A DNA stretch of 35,549 nt from Gammaproteobacteria bacterium UBA6724 (GTDB lineage: Bacteria > Pseudomonadota > Gammaproteobacteria > Pseudomonadales > Azotimanducaceae). The position numbers were made by a program, and so were the translations under genes. Below, piece by piece: positions 8,184-15,915 of the stretch. The notes under the pieces are model-generated. The model ran no database searches. It was not told where the DNA came from and was given only the letters and a program-made list of their open reading frames with translations. Numbering within the stretch: position 1 is the stretch's first letter; each line of letters starts with the position of its first letter. The DNA is taken from NCBI GenBank assembly GCA_002454165.1, contig DKIG01000003.1:1763-37311 (forward strand), given 5' to 3'.

Positions 8184-9098
8184 ATGCCCAGACCTCTACG
8201 AATTGAATTTCCCGGTGCCACCTATCATGTCACCAGCAGAGGAAGAGGTACCCGCCTGAGGACAGCAGCTGGAGAAATGGGCACTGTCCGCGAGCATTCT
8301 CAGCAAATCTTTAGAAACCAAGAAGACTGCGCCGTATTTCTCAACATTCTTGAAAATGTTGTGGCACGGTTCGGTTGGCTAATCCATAGCTATGTGTTGA
8401 TGCAAGATCATTACCATCTGATTATTGAGGTGCCGGATGCCAACCTTTCCAGAGGCATGCGCCAGCTTAATGGTGTTTATACCCAGCATGTCAATCAGCG
8501 TTACCGTCGGCAGGGTTCTATCTTCCGGGGACGATTCAAGAGCGTCATCTTTGAAAAAGAGAAATATCTGTTGCCGCTATGTCGGCATGTCGTCACCAAT
8601 CCAGCACGCTTGCCTGAGCCAGAACCCTGGGCCTCCTATGCGTGGAGTAGCTACCGTGCCACCGCAGGCCAGGTAAAAACCCTGCCATCCTTTCTACATA
8701 CCGCCGACCTCTTATGCGAATTCGGCAAGCGGAAAAAAAGCAGTCAACGAAAGTATCGTGAATATGTTCATGCCGGTATCGGGGCATCCTCTCCGTTGGA
8801 CCAGCGCGCTCATCAGGTGCTTTTGGGAAGTACAGCCTTCATCAAAAAGATGCAATTGATTCTGTTCGGAGAGTCGGATCTTGGGAAAAAACCACCCAAA
8901 GCGGCAAGACGCAGAAAAAGTCTCAATAGCATATTCAAGCAACTGCATAGGAAAACCCGTGCCGAACGCAATCATCTGATATGCCAAGCCTACTCAAATT
9001 TTGATTATACCCTGGTGGAAATCGGCAAACATCTTGGTTTGCATCACACGACTGTGGGCAAGGTAGTCAAGGCGGGGCGGGCTTCAAGGCGGGGATGA
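8184..9098 (+). CDS. REP-associated Y1 transposase homologue (RAYT)
   Basis: This 304-residue protein belongs to the Y1/HUH transposase family of REP-associated transposases. It begins MPRPLRIEFPGATYHVTSRG. The HUH metal site is DHYHLI (His76, His78), and LSRGMRQLNGVYTQ and GSIFRGRFKS are typical of the group. The C-terminal region (about 265-300) looks like a helix-turn-helix. Two oddities stand out. The segment that normally reads RYVxxNP with the catalytic Tyr reads RHVVTNP here, placing His135 at the nucleophile position. There are also roughly 16 extra residues at 21-40. The ribosome site is weak. The frame is intact, so this is either an inactivated or repurposed copy or one using another Tyr such as Y128. 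Confidence 0.85.
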   Translation: MPRPLRIEFPGATYHVTSRGRGTRLRTAAGEMGTVREHSQQIFRNQEDCAVFLNILENVVARFGWLIHSYVLMQDHYHLIIEVPDANLSRGMRQLNGVYTQHVNQRYRRQGSIFRGRFKSVIFEKEKYLLPLCRHVVTNPARLPEPEPWASYAWSSYRATAGQVKTLPSFLHTADLLCEFGKRKKSSQRKYREYVHAGIGASSPLDQRAHQVLLGSTAFIKKMQLILFGESDLGKKPPKAARRRKSLNSIFKQLHRKTRAERNHLICQAYSNFDYTLVEIGKHLGLHHTTVGKVVKAGRASRRG

Positions 9099-9120
9099 GA
9101 CTCCATTTTCCCTGCTTGAA
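9083..9120 (+). repeat. Imperfect inverted repeat at the RAYT 3' end
   Basis: TTCAAGGCGGGGA (9083-9095) and TCCCTGCTTGAA (9109-9120) can pair with a small mismatch, forming a hairpin across the stop codon. No T-run follows, so it is not a standard terminator. It could be a palindrome tied to the transposase or a structural end of the mRNA. Confidence 0.4.
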
Positions 9121-9166
9121 AAGTCCTGATATGCTCCCACCGTCGCAAGGTGCACAAGGATGACGA

Positions 9167-9203
9167 CTAGTGTCAAGAAGTGTAATATATGCGGTAACAC
9201 TAG
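9167..9203 (+). promoter_or_regulatory. Inverted repeat upstream of exbD
   Basis: CTAGTGT (9167-9173) and ACACTAG (9197-9203) are perfect 7-bp inverted arms 23 bases apart. They enclose a TAATAT sequence (9183-9188) that could serve as a -10. This may be an operator or chance; no good -35 was found. Confidence 0.25.
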
Positions 9204-9232
9204 AGGCGAGGGGCTAACCCCGGGAGTTGAAA

Positions 9233-9634
9233 GTGCGTAGAATAACGGACAGACAAGCCGAAGAGAATGATGAACCTGACTTGACTCCCATGCTGGATGT
9301 CGTGTTTATCATGCTGATCTTTTTTATCGTGACCGCCACCTTCGTCAAAGAACTTGGTCTGGATGTCAACAGTCCCGATAAAAACCAGAATGTGAAAGAT
9401 GCCGATAAACAAAGCATCGTGATACAGATTACCAACCGGGACAGGATTAGAATCAGAAACCGGGATGTGGACTTTCGAGCAGTTAGAGCAAACATAGAAA
9501 GGCTACATGCGGAAAATCCTGAAGCTCCCGTTGTCGTGCAACCGCATCCAGACAGTCGCACCGAGACGATGGTTCATGTGATGGACGCCGCGCGGCAGGC
9601 TGGCGTTTATAATGTGTCCATAGCCGCTTCTTAG
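9233..9634 (+). CDS. ExbD/TolR-family biopolymer transport protein, orphan
   Basis: This 133-residue protein has a short cytoplasmic N-terminus, one membrane helix (about residues 19-37) and a periplasmic domain, the ExbD/TolR layout. The functional Asp in the helix is present in LTPMLDVVF (D22). Such proteins pair with ExbB/TolQ to drive TonB or TolA with the proton gradient. I chose the GTG at 9233 because GGGAG lies 6 bases before it; a TTG at 9227 would overlap that spacing. There is no ExbB, TonB or Tol gene in the window. A TonB-dependent receptor lies about 4 kb away. Confidence 0.85.
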   Translation: MRRITDRQAEENDEPDLTPMLDVVFIMLIFFIVTATFVKELGLDVNSPDKNQNVKDADKQSIVIQITNRDRIRIRNRDVDFRAVRANIERLHAENPEAPVVVQPHPDSRTETMVHVMDAARQAGVYNVSIAAS

Positions 9635-9636
9635 CA

Positions 9637-9717
9637 ATCTCTAAAAGCACTCCTCCATACTGTCCGCTGTCAGTGGCTTGTTCATGCCCTGTTCCCGGTT
9701 AAAAAGTACTTAGAGAT
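9637..9717 (+). promoter_or_regulatory. Long-range inverted repeat between exbD and P450
   Basis: ATCTCTAA (9637-9644) and TTAGAGAT (9710-9717) are perfect 8-bp inverted arms, extendable by GC with a bulge. They enclose about 65 bases that contain a second small stem (CCGCTGTCAGTGG). The downstream arm ends 28 bases before the P450 start. The structure could influence P450 expression. No promoter was clearly seen. Confidence 0.3.
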
Positions 9718-9744
9718 GCGTTGGGTCTAGGGGAAGGAGAGACG

Positions 9745-11028
9745 ATGAGGATTGCCGATATAGAGCTATTTAGCCCGGAAAACCTGATTGATCCTTATCC
9801 GACATATAAACAGTTACGAGATGAGACGCCGGTTTATTTTATTAAGGAAATGAACCTGCATGTCGTCACCAGGTACGACTTGTTGCGTGAAGCGATTAAA
9901 CGCACTGATGATTTTTCCTCAAAAGTTGACCAGTTTCTAGGAGTCGCCAAAAAAATGATGTTGGCGAGTCTGCCTGAAGCCCAGCAAGCCGAAGTACGGG
10001 CGATCCAGTCCCAGTTGATTGAACTGCCGCCAACCATGCTGACGCTTGATGAACCTGAGCATACTCAATATCGGACCCTGGTTTCAAAGTTGTTCACGGC
10101 ATCCAGGATCAGGCAGTCCGAACCTGATGTACGCACCGTGGTACAGAACAATATCAAGACGATGTTGACCAAAGGGACTGTGGACTTCATGTCTATCTTT
10201 GCTTTTCCAGTGCCTCTGGAAATTATTGCTGACCGGCTCGGTATCCCCAGGAAAGATCGTGAGTTTTTCTACCAGGCAGCCAAGGCGGCGGCAACAGTAC
10301 TCAAGATTAGTCTGGCTTCCCCCGATGAAGTTTTGGAGCAGATGCAACTCGCGTTGGATTTGCAGAAGTTGTTAGTCAGCCTGATTAATGACCGGCATCA
10401 AGAACCTCGCGAAGATATGATCACAATCCTTGCCAACACAAAACTGGAACTGGAAGACCGCCGCCTGAGTCACGGGGAAGCATTAAGCATCCTAAATCAG
10501 TTTCTGGTGGCTGGCCATGAGACGACGACATCCGCCTTTGGTTGGGGGATGCTGGCATTGTGTGATAACCCCGAGATCCAGAAGAATATTAGGGGAGACG
10601 ATCAGCGAATCAAAACTTTTGTTGAAGAAGTTTTGCGGTTGGAAGCACCCATTCAAGGCTTGCCGAGATTGGTGACACGTGACACAGAACTCGGCGGATA
10701 CCCTCTGAAAAAGGGCGACCTACTGATGTTGCGTTATGGCGCGGTCAACCGTGATGAGCGTCAATTTGAAAATCCAGATCAGATGGATATTGATCGACAC
10801 AAGGCGGGTTTGCAGATGTCTTTCGGGTCCGGGGTGCATTTTTGTATTGGCGCGCCTCTGGCAAGGCAGGAATTGTGTATCGGCTTTTCTGAATTGTTAA
10901 ATCATTTCAAAAATTTTAGCCTCAGCCATGCAAGGAGACGACCAGTAGCTGACCCCAGTTTCATTCTGCGCGGTCTCCCAGGATTGCACATTCAATACGA
11001 TGCTATTGACAGGACGGCATCCGTATAA
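9745..11028 (+). CDS. Cytochrome P450
   Basis: This is a soluble bacterial P450 (427 residues) of the type that hydroxylates small or lipid-like molecules with electrons from ferredoxin. The oxygen-binding I-helix reads AGHETTTS at about residue 255, the K-helix ExxR is EVLR near 295, and the heme loop is FGSGVHFCIG with the cysteine ligand at C367. All key residues are present. I chose ATG 9745 because AAGGAG ends five bases before it; a longer reading from a TTG at 9721 would begin upstream of that site. No ferredoxin or ferredoxin reductase is adjacent, and the substrate is unknown. Nearby acyl-CoA genes make a role in lipid or terpenoid breakdown possible, but this is inference. Confidence 0.95.
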   Translation: MRIADIELFSPENLIDPYPTYKQLRDETPVYFIKEMNLHVVTRYDLLREAIKRTDDFSSKVDQFLGVAKKMMLASLPEAQQAEVRAIQSQLIELPPTMLTLDEPEHTQYRTLVSKLFTASRIRQSEPDVRTVVQNNIKTMLTKGTVDFMSIFAFPVPLEIIADRLGIPRKDREFFYQAAKAAATVLKISLASPDEVLEQMQLALDLQKLLVSLINDRHQEPREDMITILANTKLELEDRRLSHGEALSILNQFLVAGHETTTSAFGWGMLALCDNPEIQKNIRGDDQRIKTFVEEVLRLEAPIQGLPRLVTRDTELGGYPLKKGDLLMLRYGAVNRDERQFENPDQMDIDRHKAGLQMSFGSGVHFCIGAPLARQELCIGFSELLNHFKNFSLSHARRRPVADPSFILRGLPGLHIQYDAIDRTASV

Positions 11029-11067
11029 CACTAGTCCGCATAGTAATGCGCCCTGCATCAACCCGAG

Positions 11068-12162
11068 TCACAGATGCTTCTGCAGGAAGTTGAGCGCATC
11101 CGCGTAGGCAAGTTCCCGCGTTTGCTCATCCCGTCCTATCAGGTAACCGTAGTTCACACAATCCAGCAATTTGGTACCGCTACCCAGACGCGCGGTTATT
11201 CTTTGTATGCGTCCTGCATCCGTGTTGTATTCAATGATAGGTTCACCATCCAGCATTGGCAGACCCGCATCGTCATACAGTAATTCACAACCAGTGATAT
11301 AGGGTGAATCCTCGCTTAAAAACTGAGGCATCTCATTTTCCCAGGCATGACCAGCCCCCTCGTAGATGCGGGCTTGTACATGGCTACCCGCGGCGCGTAT
11401 TTCCTCTTCCCGCAGGACACAGGCATCAAGATCGTTTGAAGCATCATTTGTACCTCTCAGGCTCAGCAGGGGCGCGCCATTGGTACTAGTCGTGCGCAGG
11501 TTTTGGAAGCAGGGACCATAGATATCAATGTGCACCGCAAAGCCCTTGTGTGCTGGTGCCAAGATGCTTCTGAAACGATCATCCATAGCAAGCCTGCTCG
11601 CCATACCGCCGTAGGAAAAACCCATCACGCCAATGCGGTCGGCATCAATAAGCGGACTGGTGGAAAGCAGTATCAGCGCAGAAAATGCGTCTGCTATCAG
11701 ATCAAACTCTGTTACGGAGGACGTTTTGAACAGATAATTCGTCTCCTTTGATAAACCACGCGGCGCATAGTATTCCACGATAAAAGCCGCCATACCGTGG
11801 GTAGTTAAGAATTGAGCGTATTCATGTTCGCGTCCAGGAGTAATGCCACCACTGCCTGGCAATATGATCATTGCTGGAACCCGATTCTCCTCCCTGGCAC
11901 CAGACGGATAAGACAGGTAACCGAGGCCGGTGGTGGGTCTGGCATTGGTCATACCCGCGAATATGACCTGCAAATCAAAGGGGCTTGTGGTGGGAAAGTA
12001 GATTGCTCCCCTATCCTCCGGGCTCAACAAAGTCTGGGGCTCAGGCCATTCAGGGAAGGCAGGCAAGGTCAGCGCAACGAGACCATAACGCAGGCTGGGT
12101 ATCTGGAATAAGCCCACCGCGATTACCAGGATGACCAATAAACCGAGAAGCCATTTTTTCAT
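11068..12162 (-). CDS. Alpha/beta hydrolase, dienelactone hydrolase-like
   Basis: This 364-residue protein is exported or membrane-anchored, with a hydrophobic N-terminus (residues 3-20). The hydrolase core shows an oxyanion-type segment MIILPGSGG and the nucleophile elbow GFSYGG with Ser183. Asp240 (LRGTND) and His272 (EGAGHAWE) are likely triad members. This arrangement fits the dienelactone hydrolase/acyl-peptidase-like branch. A ribosome site, AAGGAT, sits 7 bases upstream of the ATG. It is convergent with the P450 gene, whose stop is 39 bases away. The substrate is unknown. Confidence 0.8.
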   Translation of the reverse strand: MKKWLLGLLVILVIAVGLFQIPSLRYGLVALTLPAFPEWPEPQTLLSPEDRGAIYFPTTSPFDLQVIFAGMTNARPTTGLGYLSYPSGAREENRVPAMIILPGSGGITPGREHEYAQFLTTHGMAAFIVEYYAPRGLSKETNYLFKTSSVTEFDLIADAFSALILLSTSPLIDADRIGVMGFSYGGMASRLAMDDRFRSILAPAHKGFAVHIDIYGPCFQNLRTTSTNGAPLLSLRGTNDASNDLDACVLREEEIRAAGSHVQARIYEGAGHAWENEMPQFLSEDSPYITGCELLYDDAGLPMLDGEPIIEYNTDAGRIQRITARLGSGTKLLDCVNYGYLIGRDEQTRELAYADALNFLQKHL

Positions 12163-12255
12163 CTGTAATATCCTTATCTGAATGTGCCATTATCACCGGA
12201 CAGGGACGACCTGCAAAGCCACCTTGAAGGGTAATCGGCGCATGGCTATCACACC

Positions 12256-12352
12256 AGCACAACTCCCTCAGCGCAACTCCCTCAGCGCAACTACCACAGC
12301 ACAACTACCTCAGCACAACCACCTCAGCACAACCACCTCAGCACAACACCTC
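12256..12352 (+). repeat. 14-bp tandem repeat array, 7 copies
   Basis: Seven units with consensus AGCACAACTACCTC follow one another; the last is 13 bp. Variants differ at 1-3 positions, and units 5 and 6 are identical, suggesting recent expansion. The array lies between the hydrolase gene and tRNA-Gly and is likely to vary in copy number between strains. Confidence 0.9.
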
Positions 12353-12431
12353 AACAGAGGAATTCGCAGCCAGCAGGAGTTTTTGGTATCCTCTGGCATG
12401 TCACTGATCGGCGCCCTCTCCACGGTAGCCG

Positions 12432-12462
12432 TTACAAGAGTCTGGCGGATTTTTGGTATGAT
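12432..12462 (+). promoter_or_regulatory. Candidate promoter of tRNA-Gly
   Basis: TATGAT at 12457-12462 matches the -10 consensus at five of six bases. A weak TTACAA (12432-12437) lies 19 bases upstream as a possible -35. Transcription would start roughly 20 bases before the tRNA. Confidence 0.4.
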
Positions 12463-12488
12463 GGCTTTGATATGGCGGTACTGATACA

Positions 12489-12563
12489 GCGGGAATAGCT
12501 CAGTGGTAGAGCACAACCTTGCCAAGGTTGGGGTCGCGAGTTCAAGTCTCGTTTCCCGCTCCA
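12489..12563 (+). tRNA. tRNA-Gly (GCC)
   Basis: A full cloverleaf is visible. The acceptor stem pairs GCGGGAA (12489-12495) with TTCCCGC (12553-12559). The D-arm contains AGCTCAGTGGTAGAGC. The anticodon stem CAACC/GGTTG holds loop TTGCCAA with anticodon GCC at 12521-12523. The T-arm contains GTTCAAGTC. The discriminator base is T and CCA is encoded at 12561-12563. It reads GGC and GGU glycine codons. It stands alone and is convergent with the adh gene 20 bases away. Confidence 0.97.
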
Positions 12564-12583
12564 GTTCCATATCTAAAACCCAC

Positions 12584-13693
12584 CTAATACAAAATCACCG
12601 AGCGGATTGATTTTCCCTGGTGCATGTAATCGAAAGCCTGGTTGATTTCTTCAAGTTTTAATTTATAGGTAATTAATTCATCCAGTTTGATTTTCCCTGC
12701 CATATATTGATCTACCATGCCGGGTAGTTGACTCCTGCCCTTGACGCCACCGAAGGCAGTACCACGCCATACGCGTCCGGTGACTAACTGAAAGGGGCGG
12801 GTGCTGATTTCCTGACCGGCACCAGCGACGCCAATAATGACGGATTCACCCCAGCCTTTATGACAAGATTCCAGTGCTGAGCGCATTAGTTCTACCTTGC
12901 CGACACATTCAAAAGAATAGTCCACGCCGCCATCAGTCATGTCGATGATCACCTCTTGAATCGGAGCAGAATGTTCCTTGGGGTTGACGCAATCGGTAGC
13001 ACCGAGCAACTGCGCCATAACAAACTTGTCAGGGTTGGTATCAATGGCAATAATTCTGCCCGCCTTGGCAAGCAGACCACCCTGAATAACGCTCAGCCCT
13101 ATGCCCCCCAGACCAAACACCGCGATGCTCGCACCGGCTTCCACCTTTGCTGTATTGATGACAGCACCAATACCCGTCGTCACCCCACAACCCAGCAGAC
13201 ATACCTTGTCCAGTGGCGCCTCCTTGTTGATTTTAGCGAGGGACACTTCCGCCAGGACCGAATACTCGGAAAATGTTGAAGTCCCCATGTAGTGAAAAAC
13301 TTCCTTGCCTCGGCAAGTGAATCGGGTGCTACCGTCTGGCATCAGACCCTGACCCTGGGTGGCTCTGACGGCGGAGCAGAGATTGGTTTTCCCCGACTTG
13401 CAAAATTTACAGCTACCACATTCCGCCGTGTACAGCGGAATCACATGATCACCGGGAGCAACGGAATTCACACCCGCACCTACCTCCGCAACGATACCGC
13501 CCCCTTCGTGACCGAGTATCGCAGGGAATACGCCCTCTGGATCGGCGCCAGAGAGAGTAAATGCGTCAGTGTGACATACCCCCGTGGCGACCATACGCAC
13601 CAGCACCTCCCCGGACCTTGGTGCCGCCACTTCAACCTCCTCTATCAGCAGTGGCTTGCCTGGCTCCCAGGCGACAGCAGCTTTAGATTTCAT
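12584..13693 (-). CDS. adhC: S-(hydroxymethyl)glutathione dehydrogenase (class III ADH)
   Basis: This zinc alcohol dehydrogenase (369 residues) oxidises the glutathione-formaldehyde adduct with NAD+, the main bacterial formaldehyde detoxification step. Catalytic zinc ligands are C40, H62 and C169. The structural zinc site is CGSCKFCKSGKTNLC (C92, C95, C98, C106). Arg110 in the AVRATQGQGLMPDG stretch matches the arginine that marks class III enzymes, and the NAD fold reads GLGGIG. The sequence is close to human ADH5 along its length. No S-formylglutathione hydrolase is next to it, and the alpha/beta hydrolase beyond the tRNA does not resemble that family. Confidence 0.95.
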   Translation of the reverse strand: MKSKAAVAWEPGKPLLIEEVEVAAPRSGEVLVRMVATGVCHTDAFTLSGADPEGVFPAILGHEGGGIVAEVGAGVNSVAPGDHVIPLYTAECGSCKFCKSGKTNLCSAVRATQGQGLMPDGSTRFTCRGKEVFHYMGTSTFSEYSVLAEVSLAKINKEAPLDKVCLLGCGVTTGIGAVINTAKVEAGASIAVFGLGGIGLSVIQGGLLAKAGRIIAIDTNPDKFVMAQLLGATDCVNPKEHSAPIQEVIIDMTDGGVDYSFECVGKVELMRSALESCHKGWGESVIIGVAGAGQEISTRPFQLVTGRVWRGTAFGGVKGRSQLPGMVDQYMAGKIKLDELITYKLKLEEINQAFDYMHQGKSIRSVILY

Positions 13694-13725
13694 TGCTCGG
13701 GCTCCTTTGGGTCTGTCCTATGATC

Positions 13726-15780
13726 TTACTCGGTGCCATGGAAATGGACACTTGCACCTAGATAAATTGACCGTGGCATACCAACAAAATATCTGTCATT
13801 ACCAAAACCAAAGTCGGCTCGCTCGGCATAGCGCTGATTATTCAGATTCATGATGCGATAGAAGAGCGTCAATCTGTCATTGGCGCGCCAGTGTCCCCGA
13901 AGATGTAGCAGGTCATGGCCCTCGTAAGGATGCAGGTTCTCTGGATCCTCAAAATACTTGCCCAGGTGTACCCATTCCAGTTCCAGTCGGGTCCGCTCAG
14001 TAGGCTGGTAAACCAGGGTGGCGGAACCCAGTGTTCTTGGCGCCGTGTCTATGTCCTTGCCCTTGATGTCAGTGCGCGACAGGGCCGGGCTGTTAATGTA
14101 CTCGTGGTTGGCACGGGTGAATGCCCAGCGGGTTTCCAGATTGTCCCGAAGTTGCCAAGCGAGGGAGACTTCTATACCCCGGTGACCAGTCTTCCCCCGA
14201 TCAAGGTTTCGTCGATCTGTATCTCGGAAGATGAAATTGTCCTTCCGCATGGCAAAGATACTAAGGTCATAATTCACCCGCTCGCTGCTCCCCCGAAAAC
14301 CTACCTCAACAGCACTCAATTTCACCGGTTCAATCCTGGCTATTTCTTGCCCGCCCTGGAGACGATACAGCTCCGTTGCCTGTGGTGCGCGGAACCCCCG
14401 AGACAGCTGGGCGTATAACTGGTGCGAAGCGCTCAGGTCATAGATTAACCCTGCCCGGGGTGCCGCATTGTGGAAACTATCTGTCCGACTTGCCGGCCGA
14501 TGGAAACGGCAGCCACCGAAAGCGCAGGTGGTACCATCATCCCTGGTTCTGCCGCTGAGCATCCGGTTGTCATAGTCATAGCGCATGAATTCGTAACGCA
14601 AGCCCGCCTGTAGCCTGAGCCTGTCCCTTATCCGGGTTTGATACTGGGCGAAGAATCCTGCCATGCTCGCTGCTACTTTATAATCGTAATGCTTCCCGGC
14701 AGGGATAGTCGCCATGAGGAAGGTGCTACCAGAGGTTGGGTTGGGTTGATATTCTTTGAGGAATCCTTGGGTGTATTCAACATCAAGACCCAGGTGCCAA
14801 GTATCGGTCTTGTTTGTCCAGAGACTTTGCAAGCCAAGACTGTCGTGCCCATGTTCTTCTATTGCCTTGCCCGGCAGGTAGTGTTGCAGAAACTTCATAT
14901 CAATGCTGCGCAGATAAGGTCGCAACTCCAGTGAACCAGACTCAATCTCGGTGCGAATGAGCGCCATCAGTCGCCAACTTCTGGCGTCTCGGTAGGCTTC
15001 CGGGTTGGGGTTGGTGCGCCTCAGGTGTGATTGTTTGTAGGCGTTTTTGCCCTGAATGAAGCCGGCACTTTCCTGGTTCAAGTTGGTGTAGGCAAGGGTG
15101 CTAGTGATAGCCAGGCGGGCAGCTGTTGCGTGATGTTTGACAATGAGTTTTTGCTGGTCGTAGCCTGAGTCATCTTTATATCCGCCATCATGGCTACCGC
15201 TAAAGTCTAGTCTCAATCTGTCTGACGAGACTGCTATCCGGGTGCGATAATAATCATCAGGTCCGGCTTCCACTTTTATCCGTCGGAGCGAGGCTTGCAC
15301 CTCGGGGGTCAGGAGGTTCACGACACCATGCAAAGCGTTTGAACCGTGTACTGCCGACCCAGGTCCCTTAATCACTTCAATACGCTGTGCCAGTTCGCTG
15401 GCTGATTCAAGTAACTCATTGACATTACAGAAACCGGCTGCTCGCAAGGCAACGCCGTCCTGCGACATGAGAAAAGCCCCGCAACTGCCCGGTCCTGTCA
15501 GCACCGGCGACCTGATAGCGGTCAGATGCTCCTGGCCGTTCCCCCGACTGATCCAGGCGCCCGCTATGCGCTGCATGGCTTCATTGATGTGGGTAGGGTT
15601 GACTGACCCGAGTTGCTCTTGATCCAGAAGGGCGACACTGGACGCTATCTCTCTGAGAGGTTGCTCCGTTTTTGATGCAACAACCACGATTTCATCAAGT
15701 GCAGAAAGCTCTGTCGCCCATGCCACGTGCGTCATGAGGATGGATGTCAGGACACACAGGGCACGACAGGTTATAAGCAT
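13726..15780 (-). CDS. TonB-dependent outer-membrane receptor
   Basis: This gated outer-membrane channel (684 residues) imports a scarce ligand using TonB energy. A signal peptide of about 22 residues is followed by a TonB-box-like segment, DEIVVVASK (29-37). The plug domain contains the typical RIEVIKGPGSAVHGSNALHG. A C-terminal barrel with alternating strands follows, with late motifs RGFRAPQATELYR and a lipocalin-like final strand. It ends HFHGTE, four residues after the usual aromatic terminus. The ligand cannot be assigned; vitamin B12 and siderophore types share this length. I saw no clear Fur box or cobalamin riboswitch in the 135 bases upstream. Confidence 0.92.
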   Translation of the reverse strand: MLITCRALCVLTSILMTHVAWATELSALDEIVVVASKTEQPLREIASSVALLDQEQLGSVNPTHINEAMQRIAGAWISRGNGQEHLTAIRSPVLTGPGSCGAFLMSQDGVALRAAGFCNVNELLESASELAQRIEVIKGPGSAVHGSNALHGVVNLLTPEVQASLRRIKVEAGPDDYYRTRIAVSSDRLRLDFSGSHDGGYKDDSGYDQQKLIVKHHATAARLAITSTLAYTNLNQESAGFIQGKNAYKQSHLRRTNPNPEAYRDARSWRLMALIRTEIESGSLELRPYLRSIDMKFLQHYLPGKAIEEHGHDSLGLQSLWTNKTDTWHLGLDVEYTQGFLKEYQPNPTSGSTFLMATIPAGKHYDYKVAASMAGFFAQYQTRIRDRLRLQAGLRYEFMRYDYDNRMLSGRTRDDGTTCAFGGCRFHRPASRTDSFHNAAPRAGLIYDLSASHQLYAQLSRGFRAPQATELYRLQGGQEIARIEPVKLSAVEVGFRGSSERVNYDLSIFAMRKDNFIFRDTDRRNLDRGKTGHRGIEVSLAWQLRDNLETRWAFTRANHEYINSPALSRTDIKGKDIDTAPRTLGSATLVYQPTERTRLELEWVHLGKYFEDPENLHPYEGHDLLHLRGHWRANDRLTLFYRIMNLNNQRYAERADFGFGNDRYFVGMPRSIYLGASVHFHGTE

Positions 15781-15889
15781 TGACTGGTCTCTGGTAAAGG
15801 GGATGACTGTATAGAAAACTCCTGGCTATCACAATTTCAAGGAGAATCTGTCGCATGATTGACAAGTCGGCGTGACTAAAGAAGCATTG

Positions 15890-15908
15890 CTGTCTAGCCA
15901 ACTGACAG
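15890..15908 (+). promoter_or_regulatory. Small hairpin at the queF ribosome site
   Basis: CTGTC (15890-15894) and GACAG (15904-15908) enclose the loop TAGCCAACT, just before the queF start. It could affect initiation. It lacks the conserved cytosines and A-rich tail of a preQ1-I riboswitch, so I do not call one. Confidence 0.25.
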
Positions 15909-15915
15909 GCACAAG

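Larger units (their letters stand above)
12163..12488. other. Intergenic region upstream of tRNA-Gly
   Basis: This 326-base stretch has no convincing gene. It holds a 14-bp tandem repeat array (12256-12352) and a likely tRNA promoter. An open frame crosses the array, but the 14-bp period would shift frame at every unit, and its translation is low-complexity, so I reject it as coding. Confidence 0.7.

Noticed and set aside
9195..11034. TAACACTAG repeated at 9195 and 11026 as target-site duplication around exbD-P450
   Set aside because: A 9-bp match 1.8 kb apart is likely by chance, and no transposon ends were seen.
11037..11050. Perfect hairpin CGCAT-AGTA-ATGCG after the P450 as terminator
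   Set aside because: Short stem and no T-run; could be chance.
12182..12484. 100-codon open frame across the 14-bp array
   Set aside because: Low-complexity translation, a repeat period that is not a multiple of three, and no ribosome site.
15781..15915. Fur box or cobalamin riboswitch controlling the TonB receptor
   Set aside because: No recognisable 19-bp Fur palindrome, and the gap is too short for a cobalamin riboswitch.
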